From: Chalciporus piperatus
Lineage: Eukaryota; Basidiomycota; Agaricomycetes; Boletales; Boletaceae
Length of the DNA stretch: 13,243 nucleotides
Direction: 5' to 3'
Assembly (NCBI GenBank): GCA_038093975.1
Contig: JBBPTG010000441.1
Coordinates: forward strand, 1-13,243
Below, in pieces: positions 7,701 to 13,243 of this stretch. A program made the translations under genes and the position numbers. Below the pieces are notes generated by a model that did not search any database, was not told where the DNA came from, and was given only the letters and a program-made list of their open reading frames with translations. Within the stretch, counting starts at the first letter, position 1. Each line of letters starts with the position of its first letter.

Positions 7701-8452
7701 TTTTTCTTGAACAGGTGAATATACTTGTGATATTCTTTTGGAACAAGCTCTTCCGGAGTCTTTTCCATTTTTGGTTCAGGTACCTCCCTCTTTGCGGTGT
7801 TGATGTGACGAAGAGAATTTCGTTCTTCATCATCAAGTTGGCGTGCGAACAGTGGTTTATCTCGTAAAACGGAACAAGACCAAGGACAATGTGTCATGTG
7901 GACCGTTCCTTTGTTCCAATCTATCTCTGGATTGTGTTGCTTCAGCCATGCGTATCCTAATATCATCTGATTCTTTCCAAGATCAGTGACTTCTGCAATG
8001 GCCTTTTCACGATGTCCGTTGAAATGGATAATGATTTCCGCACAGTGTGTTATCTGTCCAGCGGAGTTATGCGTTCCGTCCACATTGTATACCGTAAGTG
8101 GATGTCTGAGTTGCACGAGGGGTAATTTGATCTTATTAGCCCATCTCCGATCAACGAAGATAGTGTTAGCTCCTGAATCAAGAAGCGCTTCTGCTCGTGT
8201 GAAAGCAGATGGGAGGCGTTGCGAAGCAATGGAAGTTGATAACTTCAATTCTTGATCCGTCGTGCGAATGAAACGTGGTCCTGGGTTTTCGGCAAGATAT
8301 CGGATTATGGAAACGGAATTAAGCACCTGACTAGAGTCCAGGCCAAGCTCATGATCAACATGAGACCCCGTTTGACTGTGTGAATAGTTTACAGATTTTC
8401 CTAACGAGTTAGTTGCGGTCCATTTGCCCAGATCATTCAGGCCGCTTTGCTT
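4724..8452 (-). CDS. pol: Pol polyprotein: protease, reverse transcriptase, RNase H, integrase, chromodomain
   Basis: This enzyme block copies the element RNA into DNA and inserts it. I count residues from the GTG at 8326; the frame continues open upstream to 8518, through the end of gag. Protease: LLDSGA (active Asp 50). Reverse transcriptase: FVPKKDG, KMDLRWGY (Asp 322) and YIDD (383-386). RNase H: Asp 534, Glu 575, Asp 602, Asp 645 (KADALSRR). Integrase: the zinc-binding H743/H744, H751, C781, C784, the catalytic Asp 814, Asp 874, Glu 910, then GPY (1045-1047). Chromodomain: about 1104-1157, with LVHWKGY and TWEP. The domain order is that of Ty3/gypsy chromoviruses. There is no suitable ATG, and the frame is -1 relative to gag behind a GGGAAAA heptamer. 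I therefore start it at the first codon after the shift, giving about 1,242 residues. No stop or frameshift interrupts it. Confidence 0.93.
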   Translation of the reverse strand, partial: KQSGLNDLGKWTATNSLGKSVNYSHSQTGSHVDHELGLDSSQVLNSVSIIRYLAENPGPRFIRTTDQELKLSTSIASQRLPSAFTRAEALLDSGANTIFVDRRWANKIKLPLVQLRHPLTVYNVDGTHNSAGQITHCAEIIIHFNGHREKAIAEVTDLGKNQMILGYAWLKQHNPEIDWNKGTVHMTHCPWSCSVLRDKPLFARQLDDEERNSLRHINTAKREVPEPKMEKTPEELVPKEYHKYIHLFKKKESERMPTRKPWDHAIDLKDTYKPKKGRLIPLSVTEQEEVSAFIDDQLKKGYIRPSKSEQTSPVFFVPKKDGKKRMVQDYRYLNEHTVKNNYPLPLISQLVDKLKGAKLFTKMDLRWGYNNIRIKEGDESKAAFVCFRGAFEPLVMYFGLCNSPATFQTMMNDIFSDMEDAVVVYIDDIMIFTKSDDPATHAKIVREVLRRLEENDLFVKPEKCVFHTKEVEFLGMTITPEGIRMDDDKVKAITEWPTPTNVRGVRSFLGLANFYRRFIQDYAQVARPLNDLTKKDMKFAWEDAQRNAFNTLKQKFITASILAFPDNDKRFCLESDASNYATGAVLSIEQGDKWHPVAFSSHSISPEERNYPIADKEMLSVIRSLEQWRHYLEGSKHEFEIWNDHANLQFFMTRQDLNRRQARWSQYLSRFNFKWLHKAGSQMGKADALSRREDHAIGIEADNKAVLVIPPDRIVATSTVQLSTDSDLIKNKIRKATFKIRETEVMKLCKEHGICEESDGILIDEKGRLYVPEEEDLRMEIIRLHHDTPVAGHPGYEKTIELLQRSYAWSGMATLVKDYVSRCDRCARFKGINYAPSGKLCPLEVPDLPWEHISADFTTDLPLSNGFDSILVVVDRFSKEVEFIPCNKTVTALDTARLYLTHVWKHHGLPKTIISDRGPQFASQVMKDICKCLGITPKLSTAFHPQTDGQTERMNRDLQQYLHLFTSEKQEEWTDWLPIAQFSYNSKKQASTSKAPFNVTHTYSPRMGIENYTSKAPAATDFVDTLANTLKETKDNIIEAQKRMKVQADKHRSESPSYEIGQKVWLSTANLRLAQRSKKLSPRWLGPYEITNLIGRNALRLKLPRTMKIHPVVNVSRVKPYKDRLRKQTVDKPGPVIVTEDRDDEYEVDYIVDSRLQGKTLKYLVHWKGYAESDRTWEPRSNLKNAQDAIREFNKIHPSAPRFLRMSRSLFESLFQPYDNLTSQVDDGQINWLNTVPDTEKV

Positions 8453-8458
8453 TTTCCC
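8415..8458 (-). promoter_or_regulatory. Candidate -1 ribosomal frameshift signal between gag and pol
   Basis: In the gag frame the sense strand reads G GGA AAA at 8458-8452, an exact X XXY YYZ slippery heptamer, 12 bases before the gag TGA (8439-8437). The pol frame is exactly -1 and open from 8518. Six bases after the heptamer GCGGCC (8445-8440) can pair with GGaCCGC (8421-8415), with one bulged A and an 18-base loop. Spacing and order match known -1 frameshift signals. The stem is short and I have not computed its stability or looked for a pseudoknot. Confidence 0.7.
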
Positions 8459-9633
8459 TTCATTTCGATATCTTTCATATCGTAGAAGTAAGCCTTCATT
8501 TCGTCGAATGAACGGCCTTCAAGAGCACTAGATTCGGTAGACAGTTCTCTCACCTGTCTCTTCTGAAGTTTGCAGGCACGTTTGTGTTCGCCTCGTGACC
8601 AACCACAGTTCTTGCATTTGGTACTAGGTACCGGACATTGCTGTTTCGGATGCCCCGGTTTCCCACAGTTCCAACAATTTCCTTGTTTCTTCTCTTTGAA
8701 ATTGCTTGCGGCCGCCTTTACGACAGATGGTGCTTCTTCTTCTTCTACCTCGCCTTCTTCGATTTCGGCAGAACCTATATCCATTGGGGCACCACGACCT
8801 GGTTGCGTGCCCGTGTTGGTATATTTATATCGTGGGGTATCACCTGCGGTTCCTGTCTTGATCATGGAGATAAGCTGTTTTCTTCCTGCAAGGAGGCGTA
8901 GCTCTTCGACATATGTGTCATATTTGTCGAGCCGTCCCTTCTCCATTAGGATCCGATGTGTGATCTCTGGGTCTGCGTTTAGCTCTAGGAGTTCGATGTG
9001 TCTCGCGTCGTTCCAATCGTCCATAAGGCGATGAGTCTGGAATGTGGTAAGGAATTTCTCCATAGACATCTTGCCCTGTTTCAGATTCTTGATCTGATTG
9101 CGGTGGTATTCCACTTCGTTACCCGAGCGGAATTGATCGGTGATTCTTTTATGGAACTCGGCGGAAGTATACGTGGTTCCATTTTCCAAGATGTCATGTG
9201 TCATGGCTCGTGAGAAAGTAGCGGCGTCTCCTCCTGTCATTCGACTAAGGATAGCTCTGATCGCCGTCATTCCGGTTAACACGGTGTTGTTTTCATCTAG
9301 CCATGCGCGGACTCTTGTCCACCATTCTTCGAATTTCTTTCCTCTAGCTCCGTCATAGTCTCCTGGATCTTTGACGATCTTGGATAACTTAGGTCCGCTA
9401 GGTCCGACCGTAGGAGCTGGTATTGCGCCAGGCACTTGGATGGCTTGCACTTGCGCTTCAAGCTGCAAGATATTATTGTTTAGATTTTGATTTAACCTCT
9501 GAGCGTTGGTAAGCTGATCCGTCATAGTTTCTAACGCGAGTCTCAACTGCGTTCCAAGATCCCGTATGGACGCGTCACGATGTCCGAGAATGCCTGTTAA
9601 GGCAGCTGCTAAATCTGGAGCGAGAACCGACAT
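8437..9633 (-). CDS. gag: Gag, 398 aa, capsid-like domain plus two zinc knuckles
   Basis: This is the structural protein that forms the virus-like particle and packages element RNA. The ATG at 9633 is in a good context (A at -3) and is the first ATG in the predicted transcript. Residues about 25-67 look like an amphipathic coiled coil. Residues about 85-260 contain the Ty3-type capsid core (for example FEEWWTRVRAWL, then FRSGNEVEYHRNQIKNLKQG). An acidic stretch (290-300) precedes the nucleocapsid part: C320-C323-H328-C333 is a canonical CX2CX4HX4C knuckle, and C340-C343-H350-C354 a variant CX2CX6HX3C. The protein ends 13 codons after the second knuckle region turns into an acidic and basic tail. 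Its last 27 codons overlap the -1 pol frame, which provides Gag-Pol. The 43 bases before the ATG separate it from the upstream accessory ORF. Confidence 0.92.
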   Translation of the reverse strand: MSVLAPDLAAALTGILGHRDASIRDLGTQLRLALETMTDQLTNAQRLNQNLNNNILQLEAQVQAIQVPGAIPAPTVGPSGPKLSKIVKDPGDYDGARGKKFEEWWTRVRAWLDENNTVLTGMTAIRAILSRMTGGDAATFSRAMTHDILENGTTYTSAEFHKRITDQFRSGNEVEYHRNQIKNLKQGKMSMEKFLTTFQTHRLMDDWNDARHIELLELNADPEITHRILMEKGRLDKYDTYVEELRLLAGRKQLISMIKTGTAGDTPRYKYTNTGTQPGRGAPMDIGSAEIEEGEVEEEEAPSVVKAAASNFKEKKQGNCWNCGKPGHPKQQCPVPSTKCKNCGWSRGEHKRACKLQKRQVRELSTESSALEGRSFDEMKAYFYDMKDIEMKGKSKAA

Positions 9634-9676
9634 TCTTGATGCACTAGAATGGGAAGAGTAAAACTAGATTTTTATT

Positions 9677-10937
9677 TCAGATCTCCTGAGATCCTTCGAG
9701 GGTTTCTCCTGATAACGAAGCAGGGGCGTCTCTTTGATAAGGTGGCGGTGGAATGCTTCTTCTGATGGAATGAGGTGCGGGATAGTACAGTTGTACTCCT
9801 GGTACGTTCGTCTCTCTTAATCCTCCTTCGTCTTCACTATCAGACTCTACTAATCCTGGTACCGATTCTCTGTCCTCTTCTTCAAGTTCCGCTTGTGATA
9901 TAACAGGGGAAAGGGGAGGAGTAGGTGGGGTTACAACACGGTTTCTGTGTGTTACAAGAATATAAGCGAAGTCAAAGGTAACGCGAAGGTCGTCTGAGAG
10001 AAGTATGTGGCCGAAGGTAAGGTACGAAAGTAGGAGGGAGACCAGTAAGCTGCGCTGCACGAATTCTCCTAAGTGGAATAAGAGGCTTAGAGCTACGAGT
10101 GCGGCGAGTAGGACGCGGGGTTGGTATTCTCGTCTTAATACGTATATTGGCGTCCTCTGGGATACCTCTAAGTAACCTGTCGCTTCGTCGGCGTTCACGT
10201 ATCCGATCGTTAACGTTCTCTCGAATCGCGTTCTCACCTGCCGGGGATATAAGCGTGTGATAGAGAGCGCGGCGGAAACTTTCCGTACGGCCAGAGATTC
10301 CAATGGGGAATTGGTGTTGAAGAGCAGAAAGATCCTCGTCGATGCCTGTCCAATCGACGGGCTCAGCGAGCGGGGTTGGGGCTCTGGGGATGGAGGAGGC
10401 ACGGTAGTATAACTCTTCAACGCCGAAGGCGTTGGCTAGTATCTGCTGGGGGTTGGGCGGCAACGGTGCCCGAATAGCCTTGATGGGAGGGAGCGACGGA
10501 AGTCGACGAGTGCCGATCTGGAGATTGGCGGGATGATGAGGTAACCGAAGGGTACCGAGAGGGTGAATGTAAACCTCTGAAGGTAAATGGTATGGATACG
10601 AGGGAATTACCGGAGGTTCTCTCCAATCAACGTAGAGATCCGAATAGTCAGGCTCTGGGACTATCAGTGCTGAGTACTTCTCAATGAGCTCCCTTTCTCT
10701 CTCAGCGTGTAACGCCTGAGTACGAGCGTAGTCTTCCTGGACACGAGCGTTCTCTCGCTCGAGATCGTCAATGATGTTGGTGAAGCCGGGGAAGACCTCT
10801 ACAGCTCGTTCGAGGTTTCTGATGACGCTAGTGAAGTCGAGGTTGTTCTCGACGGCGGGGAGATCAAGTATACCGTTCCACTGGATGGAAGGTACAGGGG
10901 ACGCGGCGCGCTGAGATGCGGCGGGGTTGCTCGACAC
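9677..10937 (-). CDS. Pre-gag accessory ORF without any ATG; coiled coil, membrane hairpin and PPPY motif
   Basis: Two overlapping open frames lie between the 5' LTR and gag: one from the TAA at 10940-10938 down to 9972, and one in the +1 frame ending at 9677. A 61-base intron-like segment (10237-10177) would join them into a product of about 399 codons. The first part has an acidic coiled coil (about residues 60-90, DLERENARVQEDY and following). The second has two hydrophobic segments (about 254-271 and 276-293), then a Pro-rich acidic tail with PPPPY, a PPxY motif. No ATG occurs in this region in any sense frame, so initiation must be at a non-AUG codon. The coordinate 10937 is only the first codon (GTG) after the upstream stop. 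Function is unknown; a membrane-targeted partner of Gag is my inference. A +1 frameshift instead of splicing is also possible. Confidence 0.6.
10177..10237 (-). other. Candidate 61-base intron joining the two pre-gag frames
   Basis: In sense the junctions read GGCAG|GTGAGAACG (donor, intron starts 10237) and GCGACAG|GTTACTTAG (acceptor, intron ends 10177), with a branch-like GTTAAC inside. Length and signals are typical of basidiomycete introns. Removing it (61 = 3n+1) moves the reader from the upstream frame exactly into the frame with the hydrophobic segments: exon 1 of 700 bases plus exon 2 of 500 bases gives 1,200 bases. Without splicing the upstream frame runs into an Arg-rich stretch of low plausibility and stops at 9972. 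Confidence 0.55.
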
Positions 10938-11067
10938 TTATTCAAAAACAAGGTCAGCGATGACAAGGCGCGTACAAGCAGCGCGGTACCCACTAGTGAT
11001 CAACGGTTGAAGTGGCGTACAAGAACACGTGTGGTAGCGACGAGACGCTAAGACAAAAGAAAATATT
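10938..11067 (-). other. Untranslated leader between primer-binding site and pre-gag ORF
   Basis: About 130 bases with no ATG in any sense frame. It likely belongs to the packaged RNA leader. It contains no recognisable gene; the longest open frame through it starts with a non-ATG codon. Confidence 0.5.
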
Positions 11068-11078
11068 AGTCTTGTTCT
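11068..11078 (-). other. Primer-binding site, self-priming (Tf1) type
   Basis: Two bases inside the 5' LTR end the sense strand reads AGAACAAGACT. This is the exact reverse complement of 11 bases within the LTR (AGTCTTGTTCT, sense 11182-11172), which begin 35 bases after the TATA box and so lie at the expected RNA 5' end. In Tf1 of fission yeast the first 11 bases of the mRNA fold back on the primer-binding site and are cleaved to prime reverse transcription. The match in length, place and orientation supports the same mechanism. No TGG start typical of tRNA priming is present. Confidence 0.85.
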
Positions 11079-11181
11079 AATGAAACGACTCAACTCAACT
11101 AAGAGCTAAGACTCACACTAGACAATAGCGAGCCGATGTACTTGGCTGAGGTTCGATGAGGAAACTCCAGGAGAACAAGAC

Positions 11182-11217
11182 TGGGGAGTCCAGTGCTTGT
11201 CGACCCGGGTTTATATA
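11182..11217 (-). promoter_or_regulatory. Core promoter of the element 2 5' LTR (TATA box and inferred RNA start)
   Basis: TATATAAA lies at 11217-11210 in sense. The 11-base segment that is complementary to the primer-binding site begins at 11182, 35 bases from the first T, which is where TATA-directed transcription is expected to begin. The two signals support each other and place the U3/R border at about 11182. Confidence 0.75.
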
Positions 11218-11272
11218 CTATTGTCAATGTTTGTACATGTTGTGGCTAAACCTTATCATAGGTGACTGGGTA

Positions 11273-11453
11273 TGACTCATACTGACTACTAGCCAATGGC
11301 ATAACTAGCTCTACTGCGGAATGAGTAAGCGTGAGTCATATGATGAGTAATGCTGACTGATGCTGATGAGTGAGCGGTGAGTCATCAGTTAGCAAGCAAA
11401 GGTCTAGACCTAGCTTATGTAAGTAAGTCACGTGATGCGATAAGATAAGATAA
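11273..11453 (-). promoter_or_regulatory. Cluster of stress- and nutrient-type regulator motifs in U3
   Basis: Upstream of the TATA box lie three exact AP-1/Gcn4-type sites TGA(C/G)TCA (11273-11279, 11332-11338, 11378-11384), a palindromic E-box TCACGTGA (11428-11435) and GATAAGATAAGATAA (11439-11453). In fungi such motifs are bound by bZIP, bHLH and GATA factors that respond to amino-acid, oxidative and nitrogen conditions. All are conserved in both LTR copies. That they regulate this element is inference. Confidence 0.5.
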
Positions 11454-11556
11454 CAAAAGAGAAAGTGAAACGACTAAGTCCAAGAAACGAAGAGAAACCT
11501 AGTAAGCGTAATGGAATGTAGGGATGATTAGGATAAGGAATGGAGCGTTCGTAACA

Positions 11557-11902
11557 GGCTCCGCATGGGTTTCGCCCGGTAGCTTTCTATCAAGTATTGA
11601 AGGTCAGCTCGATAATAGCGTTTGTCACCCTCGCATCCAGGGTACAATTCCTTGACTGCGGTAACGAAATCATCCCAATCCGCGTCTACTTCCGTGTATT
11701 CCGCGAGTGTCTCCCAGAGCTCTGCCTCCTCGAGGTCAGCATACCGAACGGCTGCCCTAATCTTGCCGGCTTCCGAGAGTCTAGCTGCTGTTCCAAGAAT
11801 ATCGATATCTTCCAGGTAGCGCGGAAGCAAAGCGGGAGTTTTCCCGTCAAACTTGGGGGCGTTTTGCGTGCCTCTAAGGGGCATCTGAAACGGAGTGGCC
11901 AT
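11557..11902 (-). pseudogene. gag: gag of element 3, truncated after about 115 codons by the element 2 LTR
   Basis: The frame starts at the only suitable ATG (11902) and encodes an N-terminus like basidiomycete gypsy Gag: MPLRGTQNAPKFDGKTP, a helical stretch with LPRYLEDIDILG, then AELWETLAEY and WDDFVTAVKELYPG. In that family these segments belong to the capsid N-terminal region. At 11557 the codons run directly into the LTR of element 2, giving nine LTR-encoded residues and a stop at 11530-11528. The rest of gag and all of pol are missing from the window. The frame is also open without any ATG for a long way upstream, including a Pro-Val-Asn repeat, so an N-terminally extended form started at a non-AUG codon is possible. 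Confidence 0.82.
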
Positions 11903-12815
11903 TGGTGCCGGGCGATTGACAGGTGGGTTGACAGGTGGGATGACAGGCGGGATGCTAGGCGCTAAGCGAAGTGATAGCGGATTAAGAAGCGGGATCCGAG
12001 ATGGCGCCGGATTGACAGGTAGGTTGACAGGTGATAAGCGAGGCGGGTTGACAGGCGATGAGCGGGCCAATTGACCTGGTTCAAAAGATAAGGAAGGCGA
12101 CGGAGGAGAGAAAAGAATCTTGGGAGGTCCAGAAGAGGATAAAGAAGTTAAAGGGGAAAGAGAAGAGTGACGAGAGTCTGAGGAAGTTCGACATCTCAAA
12201 GGTGAAGAATGAACAAAGGCTCCGGGAACTGCAAATGAGGCGTAGCTCAGCGTTTCCGGTTCCTGTGTCGGAAGATTGTTTAGCAAGGACGGGTTAAAAA
12301 TAGAATGAACTGGTTCCGCTGTCAGAGCGGAAGCAATTGAGCCGGATTGATTGGCGACGTCAGGAATGACGGAAACAAAGAAGGCGGAATCTTGAGTAAG
12401 GTTGAGGTTGCGAAACAGGACGAGTAAATTTTCAAGTTCTAGTCGATGGGGGATGGGCCGAAGGGTCCTTCTTGTCGACACTGTTGAATCCCTCGCGGTG
12501 GGCTCCAGTTGTAAGAAAGCTAATCCCTCTGTAGGAATAGAAATCCCGAGAAGGTTAGTAGCAAAAGATAAAGAAGGGTACGATAAGTTCGACCCTAAAG
12601 GGATTCCAGGGAATGAAGACAAGCAAAAGGACTCGTTTCCGGCGTACCAAACCGTTGAAGAACTGGAAAATGATGTTCCGTACGAACAAACGGATGTTCC
12701 GGACCACTTCCTTGCTGTTAGGACTAGTGGAACGAAGGTAAGAACGGACGGAAAGTGTTGACGAAGATTCCGGAGTTTTAGAGAGAGAGGTTGTCGCGTG
12801 GAGAAAAGAAAGGTC
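11903..12815 (-). other. ATG-poor leader of element 3, open in frame with gag
   Basis: From the region of the inferred RNA start to the gag ATG the sense strand has a single ATG (12194), which opens a 37-codon out-of-frame uORF ending at 12081. The gag frame itself stays open across the whole stretch and has no Met. Near gag it encodes a repeated PVNPPVN-type Pro-rich segment (about 11903-12060), which corresponds to tandem copies of ttgacaggtggg on the + strand. Further up it is Ser/Leu-rich. It could be a non-AUG N-terminal extension of Gag, or simply an untranslated leader. Confidence 0.5.
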
Positions 12816-12840
12816 GATTCAAAATAAGCAAAGTACAGTC

Positions 12841-12847
12841 TTTTATA
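12841..12847 (-). promoter_or_regulatory. TATA box of element 3
   Basis: TATAAAA in sense within GACTATAAAAGACTG, about 940 bases upstream of the gag ATG, the right place for an LTR promoter. The RNA would start near 12815. No second LTR copy is in the window to confirm it. Confidence 0.5.
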
Positions 12848-13243
12848 GTCCGGGCATACCCGAGACTCTGATAGCGACAGAACGCTAAGTGACAGTACTG
12901 GACTAAGTATAGACAGGATAGATGACAAGACGAAAAGGATGAGTAAAAGTAAGGAAAGTGCGACAGTAAGGACGCATAGCAAGGTTAGAGGACATGGAAT
13001 GGAAAGGAAGCTTACCAGCGAATCATATCATACCTGGACAACGGTTTCCGGGGACACGGAGGACGATACCTGTGAAGAAAACAAACGATCCGTGGTTTCC
13101 GTTTACCACGGAACGACGGGAACGGAACGTGATAGGGACGGAAAGCTGTAAGTGCGGCGGAAGAGGTTGGGACATAAACGGAAAGGAAGGAAAGACGTCG
13201 AGGAATGTTGAGAATGGGAAATGGGGGTAGAACACCGGCTGCA
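12848..13243 (-). other. Probable LTR U3 of element 3; no gene seen
   Basis: In sense this stretch is CT-rich with many TTCCG/CGTTCC strings and lies upstream of the TATA box, as U3 would. Open frames here start only at GTG or TTG or are low-complexity, with no protein motif. The LTR start lies beyond the window edge. Confidence 0.4.

Larger units (their letters stand above)
3584..11556 (-). mobile_element. Element 2: Ty3/gypsy chromovirus, 7,973 bp, LTR to LTR, with two extra ORFs
   Basis: Two 476-bp LTRs in the same orientation bound a - strand internal region. In sense order it holds a primer-binding site, a pre-gag ORF, gag, a frameshift site, pol, a 188-aa membrane ORF and a polypurine tract. 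All catalytic motifs are present and gag and pol are uninterrupted, so it could be recently active. By eye the LTRs differ at about 10 of 476 positions, mostly transitions. The five flanking bases are TTTAT (3579-3583) and GGCTC (11557-11561), so there is no target-site duplication. The flanks also belong to unrelated sequences, the repeat array and element 3 gag. This points to recombination between copies, or a misjoined assembly, rather than one clean insertion. Confidence 0.88.
11081..11556 (-). repeat. 5' LTR of element 2, 476 bp
   Basis: In sense it starts TGTTACGAAC at 11556 and ends CGTTTCA at 11081, with imperfect inverted ends. It matches the other LTR base for base except for about 10 substitutions. 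It splits the gag frame of element 3, whose codons run directly into the LTR start at 11556/11557. Confidence 0.92.
11557..13243 (-). mobile_element. Element 3: 5' part of another Ty3/gypsy element, cut by element 2
   Basis: In sense the order is a CT-rich region with a TATA box (probably LTR), a long ATG-poor leader, and the start of a gag typical of basidiomycete gypsy elements, which ends abruptly at the element 2 LTR. No remaining gag or pol is found on the other side of element 2. I could not define its LTR borders or primer-binding site. Confidence 0.7.

Noticed and set aside
4724..8326. GTG at 8326 as the true start of pol
   Set aside because: The frame is open upstream to 8518 through the gag end, and a slippery heptamer explains entry by -1 frameshift; GTG is not a normal start in a fungus.
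4915..9358. Small + strand ORFs opposite pol and gag
   Set aside because: They are antisense shadows of the strongly supported gag and pol frames and show no domain or consistent start context.
9972..10176. Unspliced C-terminus of the upstream pre-gag frame
   Set aside because: It is Arg-rich and lacks domain-like features, while the overlapping frame here encodes the hydrophobic hairpin and runs on to just before gag.
12719..12745. LTR end and tRNA-type primer-binding site of element 3 (sense CTAACA, then TGGTCCGG a few bases on)
   Set aside because: The TGG does not directly follow a CA end and no second LTR copy is available, so the border cannot be supported.
11528..12982. A 484-residue protein starting at 12982
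   Set aside because: The first codon is TTG, the upstream part crosses a TATA box and low-complexity leader, and the last nine residues are LTR sequence. Only the part from ATG 11902 resembles Gag.

Overview
The window looks like transposon-rich DNA from a filamentous fungus, most likely a basidiomycete (Agaricomycetes-like). That assignment is inferred from Ty3/gypsy chromovirus proteins, short introns with GTGAGT-type donors, moderate GC and CT-rich leaders. No ordinary host gene can be named with confidence. The content is remains of three different Ty3/gypsy (Metaviridae) LTR retrotransposons plus two local repeat arrays.

Left, + strand (1-2121): the 3' end of element 1. It holds the tail of pol (integrase C-terminus and chromodomain, with an in-frame TGA), an intact 388-residue extra ORF with two zinc knuckles four bases after the pol stop, a polypurine tract and a 467-bp 3' LTR. 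The LTR abuts nine units of a 33-bp minisatellite (2122-2418), then AT-rich gene-free DNA, then a five-unit array of about 145-162 bp (about 2893-3583). Every unit of that array carries a splice-donor-like sequence on the - strand.

Centre, - strand (3584-11556): element 2, a 7,973-bp element with all its coding parts open. In sense order it has a 5' LTR (476 bp), a self-priming type primer-binding site, a long pre-gag ORF with a hydrophobic hairpin and PPPY motif, gag (398 aa), pol (protease, RT, RNase H, integrase, chromodomain) in the -1 frame behind a G GGA AAA slippery site, a 188-aa two-helix membrane ORF in the env position, a polypurine tract and the 3' LTR. From inside the LTR to the gag start codon the sense strand has no ATG in any frame for about 1.6 kb, although a long ORF lies there. 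The accessory ORF would therefore need non-AUG initiation, with scanning ribosomes reaching gag as the first AUG.

Right, - strand (11557-13243): the 5' part of element 3, a different gypsy element whose gag is cut after about 115 codons by the edge of element 2. Its leader, from a TATA box at about 12845 to the gag ATG at 11902, holds only one ATG and is open in frame with gag, which echoes element 2.

Element 2 has no target-site duplication. One flank is the repeat array and the other is element 3 gag, and its LTRs differ at about 10 positions by eye, so recombination between copies or an assembly join is likely. The main candidates for undescribed biology are the AUG-free leader ORF, the two membrane ORFs bracketing gag-pol in element 2, and the zinc-knuckle ORF after pol in element 1.
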